From Tragulus kanchil (lineage: Eukaryota > Chordata > Mammalia > Artiodactyla > Tragulidae): a DNA stretch of 64,000 bases. How positions within the stretch are numbered: position 1 is the stretch's first letter; every line of letters starts with the position of its first letter. The stretch lies in contig JAIOJX010000001.1 of assembly GCA_022376925.1 (NCBI GenBank), positions 3,753,501 through 3,817,500 on the forward strand. Reading direction: 5' to 3'. The translations under genes were made by a program, and so were the position numbers. The notes beneath the pieces were generated by a model. It worked only from the letters and a program-made list of their open reading frames with translations, had not been told where the DNA came from and did no database searches. Below, one piece after another: positions 22,828 through 33,935 of the stretch.

Positions 22828-24136
22828 AGATGGTTGATATAATTTCAATTTTCTTGAATTGACTGAGGTTTGATTTGTGGCCCAAGATGTGATCTATCCT
22901 GGAGAATGTTCCATGAGCACTTGAGAAGAAAGTGTATTCTTCTGCTTTTGGATGGAAGGTCCTAAAGATCTCAGTGAGGTCCATCTCTTCTAGTGTGTCA
23001 TTTATGGCTTGTGTTTCTTTTTTAGTCTTGTTTTGACGATCTGTCCATTTGTGTGAGAGGAGTGTTAAAGTCCTACTACTACTATTGTGTTATTGTTGAT
23101 TTCTTTTTTATGTCTGAAAGTGTTTGTCTTGTGCATTGAGGTGCATAGATATGTATGATTGTTATGTCTTCCTCTTGGATGGATCCCTTGATCATTATGT
23201 AATGACCTGACTTGTCTCTTATAATCTTCTTTATTTTAAAGTCTATTTTGTCTGATGTGAGGATTGCTACTCCAGCTTTCTTTCGATTTCCATTTGCATG
23301 GAATATCTTTTTCCATTCTCTCACTTTCAGTCTATGTGTGTCATTAGGTCTGAAGCAGTCTAAACACCGTATGTATGGGTCTTGTTTTTGAATCCATTCA
23401 GCCAGCCTGTGTCTTTTGGTTGGAGCATTTAGTCTGTTTACATTCAAAGTAATTATTGATACCAATGTTCCTATTGCCATCTTCTTAGATATTTGGGGCT
23501 TGATTTGTAGGATTTCTCCTACTCTTGCATTTATTGGCTACCTCAGGCCCTTTAGCAGTTGTTGTAAGGCTGGTTTCATGGTACACAATTCTTTTAGCTT
23601 TTGCTTGTTTGTGAAGTTCTTGACTTCTCCTTCGATTCTGAATGAGATTCTCTCCATACCTTGTAGACCTGAGGACTTTTTTTGTCGTCTAGAGGCTGGT
23701 TTGTTGGTGGTGTTTCATTTCTTGATTAGCTCTGGTGATTCTGTGGAGCTGGTGCCCCCCCCAGTTTTATTTCTTAATAATAAGTTTGTTTTTGGTTGTG
23801 TGTTGTTTAATCTCCATGTCCTTGTTTTTAGCAGTTTTTTTCCTGCAATTTATACCTGGTCTCATTGCATTGTGGTCAGAGAAGATGGTTGATATAATTT
23901 CAATTTTCTTGAATTGACTGAGGTTTGATTTGTGGCCCAAGATGTGATCTATCCTGGAGAATGTTCCATGAGCACTTGAGAAGAAAGTGTATTCTTCTGC
24001 TTTTGGATGGAAGGTCCTAAAGATCTCAGTGAGGTCCATCTCTTCTAGTGTGTCATTTATGGCTTGTGTTTCTTTTTTAGTCTTGTTTTGACGATCTGTC
24101 CATTTGTGTGAGAGGAGTGTTAAAGTCCTACTACTA

Positions 24137-24550
24137 CTATTGTGTTATTGTTGATTTCTTTTTTATGTCTGAAAGTGTTTGTCTTGTGCATTGAGGCGCC
24201 CCTGTGTTGGGTGCATAGATATGTATGATTGTTATGTCTTCCTCTTGGATGGATCCCTTGATCATTATGTAATGACCTGACTTGTCTCTTATAATCTTCT
24301 TTATTTTAAAGTCTATTTTGTCTGATGTGAGGATTGCTACTCCAGCTTTCTTTCGATTTCCATTTGCATGGAATATCTTTTTCCATTCTCTCACTTTCAG
24401 TCTATGTGTGTCATTAGGTCTGAAGCAGTCTAAACACCGTATGTATGGGTCTTGTTTTTGAATCCATTCAGCCAGCCTGTGTCTTTTGGTTGGAGCATTT
24501 AGTCTGTTTACATTCAAAGTAATTATTGATACCAATGTTCCTATTGCCAT
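24137..24550 (-). pseudogene. L1 ORF2 endonuclease domain fragment
   Basis: The start codon is at 24550, and the first residues ('MAIGTLVSIITLNVNRLN') match the L1 endonuclease N-terminus, including the catalytic-site asparagine of 'TLNVN'. Further motifs are 'KRHRLAEWIQKQDPYI', 'KKAGVAILTSDKIDF' and 'IIHIYAPNTGAPQ'. A 'CLQETH'-type glutamate motif, normally about residue 43, is degraded to 'CLDCFRP', so the catalytic glutamate is missing. The frame breaks after 137 codons. The other copy (23082-23480) lacks 15 bases. Confidence 0.85.
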
Positions 24551-24607
24551 CTTCTTAGATATTTGGGGCTTGATTTGTAGGATTTCTCCTACTCTTGCAT
24601 TTATTGG

Positions 24608-24727
24608 CTACCTCAGGCCCTTTAGCAGTTGTTGTAAGGCTGGTTTCATGGTACACAATTCTTTTAGCTTTTGCTTGTTTGTGAAGTTCTTGACTTCTCC
24701 TTCGATTCTGAATGAGATTCTCTCCAT
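24608..24727 (-). pseudogene. L1 ORF1 C-terminal stub
   Basis: 39 codons plus TAG on the minus strand, ending 57 bases before the ORF2 start, encode the end of the ORF1p C-terminal domain ('EGEVKNF', 'KQKLKEL', 'KPALQQLLKGL'). Upstream, only about 130 bases separate it from the element's 5' end, so the coiled coil and RRM of ORF1p are deleted. A copy from duplication 7 lies at 23538-23657. Confidence 0.75.
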
Positions 24728-24865
24728 ACCTTGTAGACCTGAGGACTTTTTTTGTCGTCTAGAGGCTGGTTTGTTGGTGGTGTTTCATTTCTTGATTAGC
24801 TCTGGTGATTCTGTTGGGGAGCTGGTGAAATCCTCCTCTCATTCCTCCACCATCTTGCCTCCCTC

Positions 24866-26155
24866 TGTATTTCTTAATAATAAGATGTGAAAGTCAAAAT
24901 GATTCCTTGATCCACAGGCTGCAGAATTGGTGGTGTACTAGCAGGCATGAAAACAGCATGAATCTCATTGTCCATCTCTACCAAAGTTCCAGGGCTACCA
25001 GGTGCTTTGTCACTGAGCAGTAATATTTTAAAAGAATCTTTATTTCCTGAGCAGTAGGTCTCCACGGTGGGCTTAAAATATTCAGTAAACCATGTAAATG
25101 GATGTGCTATCATCCAGGCTTTGTTGTGCTATCTATAGAGCAGAGGTAGACTTAACATGGTTCTTAATGGTCCTAGGATTTTCAGAGTGGTAAGTGAGCA
25201 TTAGCTTCCATTGGAAGTCACCAGCTGCATTAGCTCCTAACAAGAGAGTCAATCTATCCTTTGAAGATTTAAAGCCAGGCACTGACTTCTTCTATCTAGC
25301 TATGAAAGTGCTAGATGGCATCTTCTTCCAATAGAAGGCTGTTTCATCTACATTGAAAATCTGTTGTTTGGGGCAGCCGCCTTCATGAATGGCCTTAGCT
25401 ATGTCTTCCAGATAACTTGCTGCAGCTTCTACATCAGCCCTTGCTGTCACCTTGCACTTTGACATTTTGGGGAGAGCTTCTTTCCTTAAACTTCATGAAG
25501 TGTGCCAGCTTCAGACCTTTCTTCTTCTGCACCTTCCTCACCTCCCTCAGGCTTCATAGAGTTGAAGAGCTAGGGCCTTGCTCTGGATTAGGCTCTGGTT
25601 TAAGGGAATGCTGTGACTGGTTTGATTTTCTCAGACCACTCAGACTTCTCCATATCAGCAGTAATGGTGTGCTGTTTTCTTGTCATTCATGTGCTCAATT
25701 TCCTTCAAGAACTTTCCCTTTATATTCACAGCTTGGTTAACTGGTGCAAGAGGCCTAGCTTTCAACCCATCTCAGCTTTCAGACATGCCTTCCTCAATAA
25801 GCTTCATCATTTATAGCTTTTGATTTAAAGTGAGGGACATGTGACTCTTTCTCTTGAACACTTAGAGGCCACTGTAGGGGTATTAACTGCACAACTTTTT
25901 TGTGTATCAGGGGATAGGGAGAGAGATGGGGGAATGGCTGATGGGCAGTCAGAACACACACATGTATCAATTAACTTCCCTGTCTTATATAGGTGCCATT
26001 CATGGCACTGCAAAATAATTACAATAGTAACATCAAAGATCACTGATCAAAGATTGCCATAACAAATATTATAACAATGAAAAGTTAGAAATATTATGTG
26101 AATTATCAAAATGTGATACAGAATCAGCAAGTGAGCAAATGTTGTTGGAAAGGGA
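24866..26155 (-). mobile_element. Tigger1 DNA transposon, segment 3 of 3
   Basis: It resumes with 'tatttcttaataataag' and 'ccttgatccacaggctgcag'. On the minus strand, 24874-25113 preserves a decayed piece of the DDE transposase, including 'LLLSDKAPG' (catalytic-D region) and '[12 protein letters not shown]'. The other end, near 26050-26155, matches the Tigger1 5' region ('gtgagcaaatgttgttggaaa'). The three segments total about 1.9 kb; the intact element is about 2.4 kb. Confidence 0.85.
24874..25113 (-). pseudogene. Tigger1 transposase fragment (pogo/DDE)
   Basis: A 79-codon frame shows '[20 protein letters not shown]' (around the second catalytic aspartate; the usual NAP becomes KAP) and '[16 protein letters not shown]', both diagnostic of pogo-superfamily transposases. 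Neighbouring transposase sequence (25140-25830) is present but frameshifted. It is dead. Confidence 0.8.
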
Positions 26156-26635
26156 ATTAGTTGGAAAGTTCTGCCCAGTGGTACAAAGTAATGGTCTCAC
26201 AAGCATTCAGAAGAAAGAAGCACAGTCATCCACAGAAGACAGCTTGACGAATGGCATGAGGCCCACAGAAGGGATGAAGTGATGCTCTAGTTCCAGCAGT
26301 GGTTGGTGAAGGTGGAGGAGGTGCACAGGATAAATGACACCTGCCACCACTTTCCCCCACCAGTGAGTGCTATATACAGAAAGTGGCACTATGGTCTGAA
26401 TGTACACAACTGCATAAACTCCAAGCTCAGTGGTGGCCCACCAGGAGCCCAGCACCCTGTGCTCATCCTGTGTCTATTGTGAGTGAGTACCAGACAAATC
26501 AGTACATCAGCACCATTTTGACTACTCTATCTTGATAGTTCATATTTATTAAGATCTCAACATAAGTAGAATGTGTTCCCCTCCATTGTATCTTTGCAGT
26601 CTGTTGATCATTCTGCTCTGTAGACAAAGAAGGGA
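26156..26635. other. Unrecognised non-coding sequence
   Basis: A moderately GC-rich stretch with an 82-codon minus frame (26207-26455) that resembles no family I know. Nothing else is seen. Confidence 0.35.
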
Positions 26636-26745
26636 TTTATTATTATCTAAATTTTGCATATAGGAAAATAGGTTCAAAACCATGAGGTGAATTGCCCAAT
26701 GCCACAAGGGTTTATAAGCATCACAGGCAGGATTCCAAGTGTTCT
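26636..26745 (-). mobile_element. MIR SINE
   Basis: 'attattatctaaattttgcatataggaaaatagg', 'gaattgcccaatgccacaagg' and 'ggcaggattccaagtg' follow the minus-sense MIR order. Confidence 0.6.
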
Positions 26746-26870
26746 CTCTTCCTTCCATTTGCCTAATTGACCTCACTTTGTCACCTGATGAAATATCTCT
26801 TTTTAAATGGCACGAACATCACACTTCTGGGAGGGCTGTCTGGATTGGGGTTCCTTTTCCTCTTTTCCTC

Positions 26871-29037
26871 TATAAAGCAGTTCCCTTGAACACTTCCCCT
26901 AGCCCCCATCATCCAGCAGGTTTTAAAGAAATGAGTGCTTTAGATTTGAGAGCAACCTCAGCATCAACTGGAAAATCTAGAAAATACGTAGTGAAATTGC
27001 TCTGAGCTCTCCTGCTTTGAACTTCATTTTTCTTAGAAATGTTTTCCACTAAATCACCCCAGTTAACCACACATGGTGCATTTAGCAAAGTGCTGCCCAC
27101 AGAACAAGCATTGAAAACACAAGCATTAGAGGTTGCACAGCAACGTATGCTTTTTTTTTTTTAAATTGCATGTCCATAGGAAAGTTTGCCTTTCACCAAA
27201 CCAAGTGTTTCCTCTTGCATTCTCCTGGACCTGCTTTCAAGCTCGGTTCTTTGTTGCTTTACAAAAAGATTGTTTCTTCATTAGCCTTTAAACCATGCTG
27301 ATAATAGACTCTGGAATTTCTTAAGAGCTATGCAGTGGAGAGGGAAATGAAGCGGGTGGGCCATTACACTGTTAGCATCTCACTACTGCAATCTGTGTCT
27401 TGTTCAGTTTTTTAGTAATGAATATCCTATCAAAGCAAATCACTAATCAATATCTTGTTCTGATGTTTCCTGTTTGGCTTAGGAACCAAATTCTTCCAAA
27501 TAAATGAATTCTTTTCTTAACCTTCAAAGTGTCACTTCCCAAGTGGATTTACGAAGAATTTGCCAGGGACAATGGGCGTTTATTTGAATAAGCAGAGTAC
27601 TGACACTTTCTTGAGGTGCTTGTCGCCCCTCTGCTGCAGTGGCCTTCAAACTGGGCTACCATTCTCCATTCATGGCCCCTTCCCCATCCACCTGGTGCAG
27701 CCCACCTGAGCTACTTTCCCGAGGATAATTTTTAAAGACTCTTCATTGCCTAGAGAATGACATAAAAGTCTCTTAACCTGGCACACAGGGCTTCTGCAAA
27801 CTGAAATCCATCGATTTGCTGCCTTGCCTCACACCATGTGCTGTCATATACAAAACTCCTCTTGTATGCATGGGGCTAGGCCCTGACTTTCTAGGAGAGT
27901 TGAGCCTGTGTTCCTGATCGTCTGACTACAAGGCACCTGGACTTTGATTGGCATTCCTATATAAAGCAGTTCCCTTGAACACTTCCCCTAGCCCCCATCA
28001 TCCAGCAGGTTTTAAAGAAATGAGTGCTTTAGATTTGAGAGCAACCTCAGCATCAACTGGAAAATCTAGAAAATACGTAGTGAAATTGCTCTGAGCTCTC
28101 CTGCTTTGAACTTCATTTTTCTTAGAAATGTTTTCCACTAAATCACCCCAGTTAACCACACATGGTGCATTTAGCAAAGTGCTGCCCACAGAACAAGCAT
28201 TGAAAACACAAGCATTAGAGGTTGCACAGCAACGTATGCTTTTTTTTTTTTAAATTGCATGTCCATAGGAAAGTTTGCCTTTCACCAAACCAAGTGTTTC
28301 CTCTTGCATTCTCCTGGACCTGCTTTCAAGCTCGGTTCTTTGTTGCTTTACAAAAAGATTGTTTCTTCATTAGCCTTTAAACCATGCTGATAATAGACTC
28401 TGGAATTTCTTAAGAGCTATGCAGTGGAGGGAAATGAAGCGGGTGGGCCATTACACTGTTAGCATCTCACTACTGCAATCTGTGTCTTGTTCAGTTTTTT
28501 AGTAATGAATATCCTATCAAAGCAAATCACTAATCAATATCTTGTTCTGATGTTTCCTGTTTGGCTTAGGAACCAAATTCTTCCAAATAAATGAATTCTT
28601 TTCTTAACCTTCAAAGTGTCACTTCCCAAGTGGATTTACGAAGAATTTGCCAGGGACAATGGGCGTTTATTTGAATAAGCAGAGTACTGACACTTTCTTG
28701 AGGTGCTTGTCGCCCCTCTGCTGCAGTGGCCTTCAAACTGGGCTACCATTCTCCATTCATGGCCCCTTCCCCATCCACCTGGTGCAGCCCACCTGAGCTA
28801 CTTTCCCGAGGATAATTTTTAAAGACTCTTCATTGCCTAGAGAATGACATAAAAGTCTCTTAACCTGGCACACAGGGCTTCTGCAAACTGAAATCCATCG
28901 ATTTGCTGCCTTGCCTCACACCATGTGCTGTCATATACAAAACTCCTCTTGTATGCATGGGGCTAGGCCCTGACTTTCTAGGAGAGTTGAGCCTGTGTTC
29001 CTGATCGTCTGACTACAAGGCACCTGGACTTTGATTG
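26871..29037. repeat. Tandem duplication 8 (~1.09 kb unit)
   Basis: Bases 26871-27950 recur as 27960-29037, shifted 1089 then 1087 after a 2-base GA loss (27338 region). Nine bases at the junction (27951-27959) match the approach to neither copy exactly. The unit contains unique sequence and an L2 piece. Confidence 0.95.
27735..27860 (+). mobile_element. L2 remnant
   Basis: 'agactcttcattgcctagag', 'aaaagtctcttaacctggcacacagg' and 'gctgccttgcctcacacc' match the body of L2 (CR1 group) in order. It is repeated at 28822-28947. Confidence 0.5.
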
Positions 29038-29917
29038 AGGAATGATCCAATCTATTGTCAGCGCCTGTGCAATACACTGGTTTTTCTCACTCTATTCTGA
29101 CCGATGGTCATTTGAGGGAAGATAGGTGTTTTTCAGAGAAGGAAGCTGAAACAGAGAAAATAGTGCAGACACAAATTGAAGAACAGAGCAACAGTGGAAT
29201 TCACAGAAGGTAGGTGTCTGATCCTAATTTTAGTGCCTTGTTCCTGATCGTCTTTCTGGAAGTACATGAAGGCACCCAGCCTCTTAAGCTGTTTCCTGTG
29301 GGTTGCCTGCTAGAAGACAGATGATGGACCAAAATACTGGACCTTGCCACCTGCAGTGGACTCAGGTTAGGCAGCTGGCAGGTATAGTGGACCCATCAGT
29401 CAGTTTGTCTCTGAAATTCACTGAAATCTACTCTTTGGATAGTGTCTCTAACTCCAGATTACCCTTCGTTTCCATTCTATAAGCATTTGGATCATCAGAG
29501 CTCCCTCTCAAGTCTAGATCCATAGAGAGGACAGATATTTTTCCTTTAAGTTTTAACTTAAAATGTTTGACTCTTTATTCTACCAGAGGAATTATTTCTC
29601 ACCCAATTGCAGAGAGGCAGAGCATATAGAATTGAACTGTTACTCTTCTCTATGACCAAAAGTGTTCAAATTTATTTCTCTACAAGAGGCTTCAGAACAG
29701 ACGGAAAAGACTCATTCCATTGTGTAACTTAAGGTATGTGCTATGAGACATGCATGCATGGAATCTCTTTTTTCAAATATAGAAAGATACTCTTTCTCTG
29801 GGAGATATATTTAATAATGAAAATTATATTACAAACCTGAAAAATAAGAAAAATATCTCTTGATTCCCAGGAAAAAACTGGTGGAAATTTCAGACTCATC
29901 TAGCCCAAAGCACACAT
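29038..29917. other. Unique non-coding sequence
   Basis: No clear repeat; a MIR-like patch near 29120-29215 is too decayed to call. Confidence 0.4.
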
Positions 29918-30001
29918 TTTATAGAAGAGGAAAACTGAGGCTCTAAGGAGGTGCTTCTTGTCCGATATTATACGAGTGATTGATGGCAAAGCCAGGTCTC
30001 A
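29918..30001 (-). mobile_element. MIR SINE fragment
   Basis: 'ttttatagaagaggaaaactgaggctctaagg' and 'gatggcaaagccaggtctca' follow the minus-sense MIR. Confidence 0.55.
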
Positions 30002-30026
30002 CAAAATGCAGGGCAGAGACTCATCT

Positions 30027-32165
30027 GTTAAAAATGTGAACTGCAGTATTTCCAGATGAAACAATATGATGCTTTGGGGTTGGCTTCAAAATGATCCAAG
30101 GCAAAAACAGGGTGATGAAGTAGTGAATTGAGGATAACGATTCAGCAAGTTTGGCACAGACATTGATCATTGTTGTGGCTAGCTCATCAGTACATGCATA
30201 AAGGTTATGTTATTTTTTTTACTTCTGTACATGTTGGAAATTTCCCACAATAAACAATTTTTTAAAAAATGACCAGTACTTACAACCCTAGAAGGAAGCT
30301 CCCCACTGGGCTCTCCACAGTACAGTCGAAGCAGTCAGTACTCAAAACACGATGTTAGTTGACTAGCTGGTAAAGGATACAAAAGAAGAAATCTGCCTCA
30401 GAAGTGACAGATTACTAGCCTCTGCAGACAAGTCCCTTCTATGGAGCAGAGATCATGCTGCTGCACAGCAGCCAGGGCCTGTTCATTCTGACATGACACT
30501 TCAGCTCGGAAGTGACAAGAAACTCCCTTTCATCTTTTTCCCACGCATGGCTGTGAGAGGCAACATAAGGCCCCTCCACATGGATGCTCACTTGTAATCC
30601 CTAGAAACGGAGACACTACTCTCTCAGACCCCTTCCAAGTGACCTCAGATCTGGGCAGTTTTGGCTTTGGGAAGACTTCCAGTAAATCACCAACAAAATT
30701 CCACACACCATTGGGGAAAGAGCAGCTTCTGTTCTTCCTTTTTGGCCCAGCTTTTTGGAAGTGACTCTCTCCCTTCCATGCGTGTCCAGAAGGAATGCCT
30801 TGGATGGAGAGTGTCCCAAGTTCAGGCCCTCATTCATCATCACTCCTTCCCTGGGACTCTCACACCAGTGCCCCTGTTGGGCTCCCTGACTCCAAGCTGC
30901 TTCCCCCTCCCCTGTCTGTCAAGGTGAACGCTCCCACCAGACCCAAGTTCTCGCTAATGGTGCCTCCCTCTCGGGCCACACAGCCTCCCCTCGCTTTCCA
31001 TCAACCACTTAGAGTCTAGGGTCCGGATAGTACCACCGCGTGGAAGGCTCTCAGTGATTTGGCCCTGCCTCTCTGGTCTGAATATGGGTTACCACCCCGT
31101 GTTAAAAATGTGAACTGCAGTATTTCCAGATGAAACAATATGATGCTTTGGGGTTGGCTTCAAAATGATCCAAGGCAAAAACAGGGTGATGAAGTAGTGA
31201 ATTGAGGATAACGATTCAGCAAGTTTGGCACAGACATTGATCATTGTTGTGGCTAGCTCATCAGTACATGCATAAAGGTTATGTTATTTTTTTTACTTCT
31301 GTACATGTTGGAAATTTCCCACAATAAACAATTTTTTAAAAAATGACCAGTACTTACAACCCTAGAAGGAAGCTCCCCACTGGGCTCTCCACAGTACAGT
31401 CGAAGCAGTCAGTACTCAAAACACGATGTTAGTTGACTAGCTGGTAAAGGATACAAAAGAAGAAATCTGCCTCAGAAGTGACAGATTACTAGCCTCTGCA
31501 GACAAGTCCCTTCTATGGAGCAGAGATCATGCTGCTGCACAGCAGCCAGGGCCTGTTCATTCTGACATGACACTTCAGCTCGGAAGTGACAAGAAACTCC
31601 CTTTCATCTTTTTCCCACGCATGGCTGTGAGAGGCAACATAAGGCCCCTCCACATGGATGCTCACTTGTAATCCCTAGAAACGGAGACACTACTCTCTCA
31701 GACCCCTTCCAAGTGACCTCAGATCTGGGCAGTTTTGGCTTTGGGAAGACTTCCAGTAAATCACCAACAAAATTCCACACACCATTGGGGAAAGAGCAGC
31801 TTCTGTTCTTCCTTTTTGGCCCAGCTTTTTGGAAGTGACTCTCTCCCTTCCATGCGTGTCCAGAAGGAATGCCTTGGATGGAGAGTGTCCCAAGTTCAGG
31901 CCCTCATTCATCATCACTCCTTCCCTGGGACTCTCACACCAGTGCCCCTGTTGGGCTCCCTGACTCCAAGCTGCTTCCCCCTCCCCTGTCTGTCAAGGTG
32001 AACGCTCCCACCAGACCCAAGTTCTCGCTAATGGTGCCTCCCTCTCGGGCCACACAGCCTCCCCTCGCTTTCCATCAACCACTTAGAGTCTAGGGTCCGG
32101 ATAGTACCACCCGGCGTGGAAGGCTCTCAGTGATTTGGCCCTGCCCTCTCTGGTCTGAATATGGG
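30027..32165. repeat. Tandem duplication 9 (~1.07 kb unit)
   Basis: Bases 30027-31088 recur as 31101-32165, shifted 1074-1077. The 12 junction bases (31089-31100) look like a collapsed, error-rich version of 32166-32190. Errors also occur just before it: 'ccaccgcgtgg' against 'ccacccggcgtgg', and 'gcctctct' against 'gccctctct'. The last 440 bases of each unit are the inverted partner of 5695-6183. Confidence 0.95.
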
Positions 32166-32210
32166 CCTTCCCTTCCCACAAGCACCCTGTGCTATAGCTC
32201 AGTGTTTCTC
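31722..32210 (-). repeat. Inverted copy of the 5695-6183 segment
   Basis: The reverse complement of this segment matches 5695-6183 and 6811-7299 almost base for base; the encoded open frames differ by one residue over 74. A truncated copy lies at 30649-31088. Outside the block the flanks diverge strongly. It may be a genuine inverted segmental duplication or a contig end placed twice in opposite orientation. Confidence 0.85.
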
Positions 32211-32395
32211 AAAGTGCAGTTCTGGAGCTACTGCCTTCCTACTGAATCAGGTGACATTTTGAAATATGTGCTAGGGTAAAATTTTGTGCTAGGTGAAATC
32301 TTGAAATATATGGTAGGGTGAAATTTTGAAATATGTGCTTTAAACCAGTATCCTGAGTGATTCTTACACATATTAAAGTTGGTGAACCATATCTC
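32195..32395 (+). mobile_element. MER5-like hAT element
   Basis: 'agtgtttctcaaagtgcag', 'ctactgaatcagg', 'tttaaaccagtatcctgagtgattctt' and 'ttaaagttggtgaacc' follow MER5A from end to end, with an internal AT-rich expansion. Confidence 0.55.
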
Positions 32396-32834
32396 TTAAC
32401 TATACCTACTTCTCTAATCCTCTACTACCAACATTTAAGTCAATGCTACTCCAATTCCTTGCTTGGATTTATGGACCACAAAAACCACTGGTCTAGAAAG
32501 CACGTGGACAGTTTGGAAACAACCTAAAAAAAACTCTTATGGGAAATTTTAAGTCTAATTCAGAGGAAACAATAAGCATGATGAGTCTCAAAAGCCTTGG
32601 AAAAGGGGCTGAAAAAATGGCTGGCACCACAAAGAAAGGAGCATTCATAAAGCTGTTTTTCAGAGAGAGGAGAAGAGATATTAGTAAGTGAAAGTCATTG
32701 GAACTACCAAATCAATACTGACAGATGATTGGGCTGTGAAATCTGGCCAGACCTAGACAAGAAGACAGAAGCCCTAGAAAAGGAACCAACTTCTGATGGG
32801 TGTATTGAGCTTAAGAAATGGCAGATCCCTCGAT

Positions 32835-32955
32835 TGTAACTCCTCTGAGGATAGCGATTGTGGTTGTTCACCAAGGTGCTCACCATGTCAACCTAGAACC
32901 TGGCATATAATAAGTGTTCAATAAATATGAAATAGGTGAGTGAATGACTGAGTGG
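32835..32955 (+). mobile_element. L2 LINE 3' end
   Basis: 'ttgtaactcctctgaggatagcg' followed by 'cctggcatataataagtgttcaataaat' and 'gagtgaatgactga' match the L2 3' terminus. Confidence 0.7.
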
Positions 32956-33299
32956 TTGCCCAAAGATGAAATGGGAAAGGTATCTATTTTCTGTTGGATA
33001 AAATGAAATCTTTTGATCATTGATAAATTATTTTCTTCCAAGCCATGCAACACGACAAGAGAGCTACACTTTATACAGTCTCTCCAGAAAGCCTTGGGTT
33101 AAAATATTATGAAATTAGAAAGACAGAAAAGATAACTGTGTCTGTATGTCACTGTGCTTTGCCCACTTTTCTAGAAAGGGAGCACACGAGGGTATGCTGT
33201 TCTAAGGAGACTGATTTCGAATTTTCACTACCAACTACTTTAGGAGTGATAATCCACTCCAAAAAAAAGTTTTTACATCCATGAAGACATCTGATAACA

Positions 33300-33935
33300 A
33301 TTATGGGTGCCAACTATTGTAAGTTGAGCTCTGTCTCCTAAAAACTACATGTTGAAACCCGAACCCTTAATATCTCAGAAGGTAACCTTAGATGGAATTA
33401 TGGTCTTTACAAAGATGATCAAGTTAAAATAAGGTGACTCTTATGGACCCTAACCAGCATGACTGGTGTGCTTACAAAAAGGTGAAATCTATGCACAGAC
33501 ACCTACAGAGGGAACACGGTGTGAAGACAAAGGAGCAAGAGTTACCTATAAGCCAAGGAATGCCTGAGGGTACAGAAGCTAAGAAACAAGGCCTGGAAAA
33601 GATTCTCCTCCACAGTCCTCAGAAGGAACCAACCCTATCAATACCTTGATTTCAGACTTCTAGCCCCCAGAACTGGGACTTCCCAGGTGGCGCCAATGGT
33701 GAAGAACCTCCCTGCCAATGCAGGATATGCCCTGGAGGAAGGCATGATAGCCCAATCCAGTATTCTTGTCTGAAGAATTCCATGGACAGAGGCGCCTGGA
33801 GGACTACAATCCATAGAGTCACAAAGAGTCAGACACAACTAAAGTGACTTAGCACACAGCTCCAGAAGTAGGAAATAATACAGTCCTGTAGTTAGTACTG
33901 TTTGTGGTACTTTGCTAGAGCAGCCTGAGAAAAAT
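33300..33935 (+). mobile_element. MaLR-like (MLT-type) LTR, split by a SINE
   Basis: 'acatgttgaaacccgaaccc', 'aatatctcagaaggtaacc', 'catgactggtgtgcttacaaaaagg', 'gtgaagacaaaggagc', 'gatttcagacttctagccccc' and, beyond the SINE, 'gtggtactttgctagagcagc' keep the order of a mammalian LTR repeat I associate with the ERVL-MaLR class. Exact subfamily is uncertain. A Bov-tA sits at 33677-33860. Confidence 0.55.
33677..33860 (+). mobile_element. Bov-tA SINE nested in the LTR
   Basis: 'gggacttcccaggtggcgcc', 'aagaacctccctgccaatgcagg', 'ttccatggacagaggcgcctgg' and 'gagtcagacacaactaaagtgac' are classic Bov-tA. 'cccagaact' before and 'tccagaagt' after may be a decayed target-site duplication. Confidence 0.88.

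Larger units (their letters stand above)
17426..24865 (-). mobile_element. L1 LINE with both ends, inside Tigger1, artificially lengthened
   Basis: The 3' UTR starts at the T-run near 17427; ORF2 relics run from 17736 to 24550; an ORF1 C-terminal stub is at 24608-24727; and a 5' end resembling 'ggaggcaagatggtggagga' on the minus strand sits at 24840-24862. Three chained tandem duplications (junctions 20112, 21916, 23782) add about 3 kb, so the true element is near 4.4 kb. ORF2 is broken by stops and frameshifts. Most of ORF1 is missing. Confidence 0.85.
22727..24884. repeat. Tandem duplication 7 (~1.06-1.10 kb, L1 5' part)
   Basis: Bases 22727-23782 recur as 23783-24884, shifted 1055 then 1070. 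The first copy lacks 15 bases present near 24198, and near its end it replaces about 45 bases of the second copy with a C-run (23753-23762). 'tttcttaataataag' at both ends marks the junction. Its first 100 bases also belong to duplication 6, so they appear three times. Confidence 0.93.

Noticed and set aside
24874..25740. A domesticated Tigger transposase gene
   Set aside because: Only 79 codons are open, the rest is frameshifted, and the locus is split by an LTR-like element and L1.
26207..26455. 82-codon minus frame as a processed pseudogene
   Set aside because: No similarity to a known protein could be recognised and there is no poly-A tail or target-site duplication.
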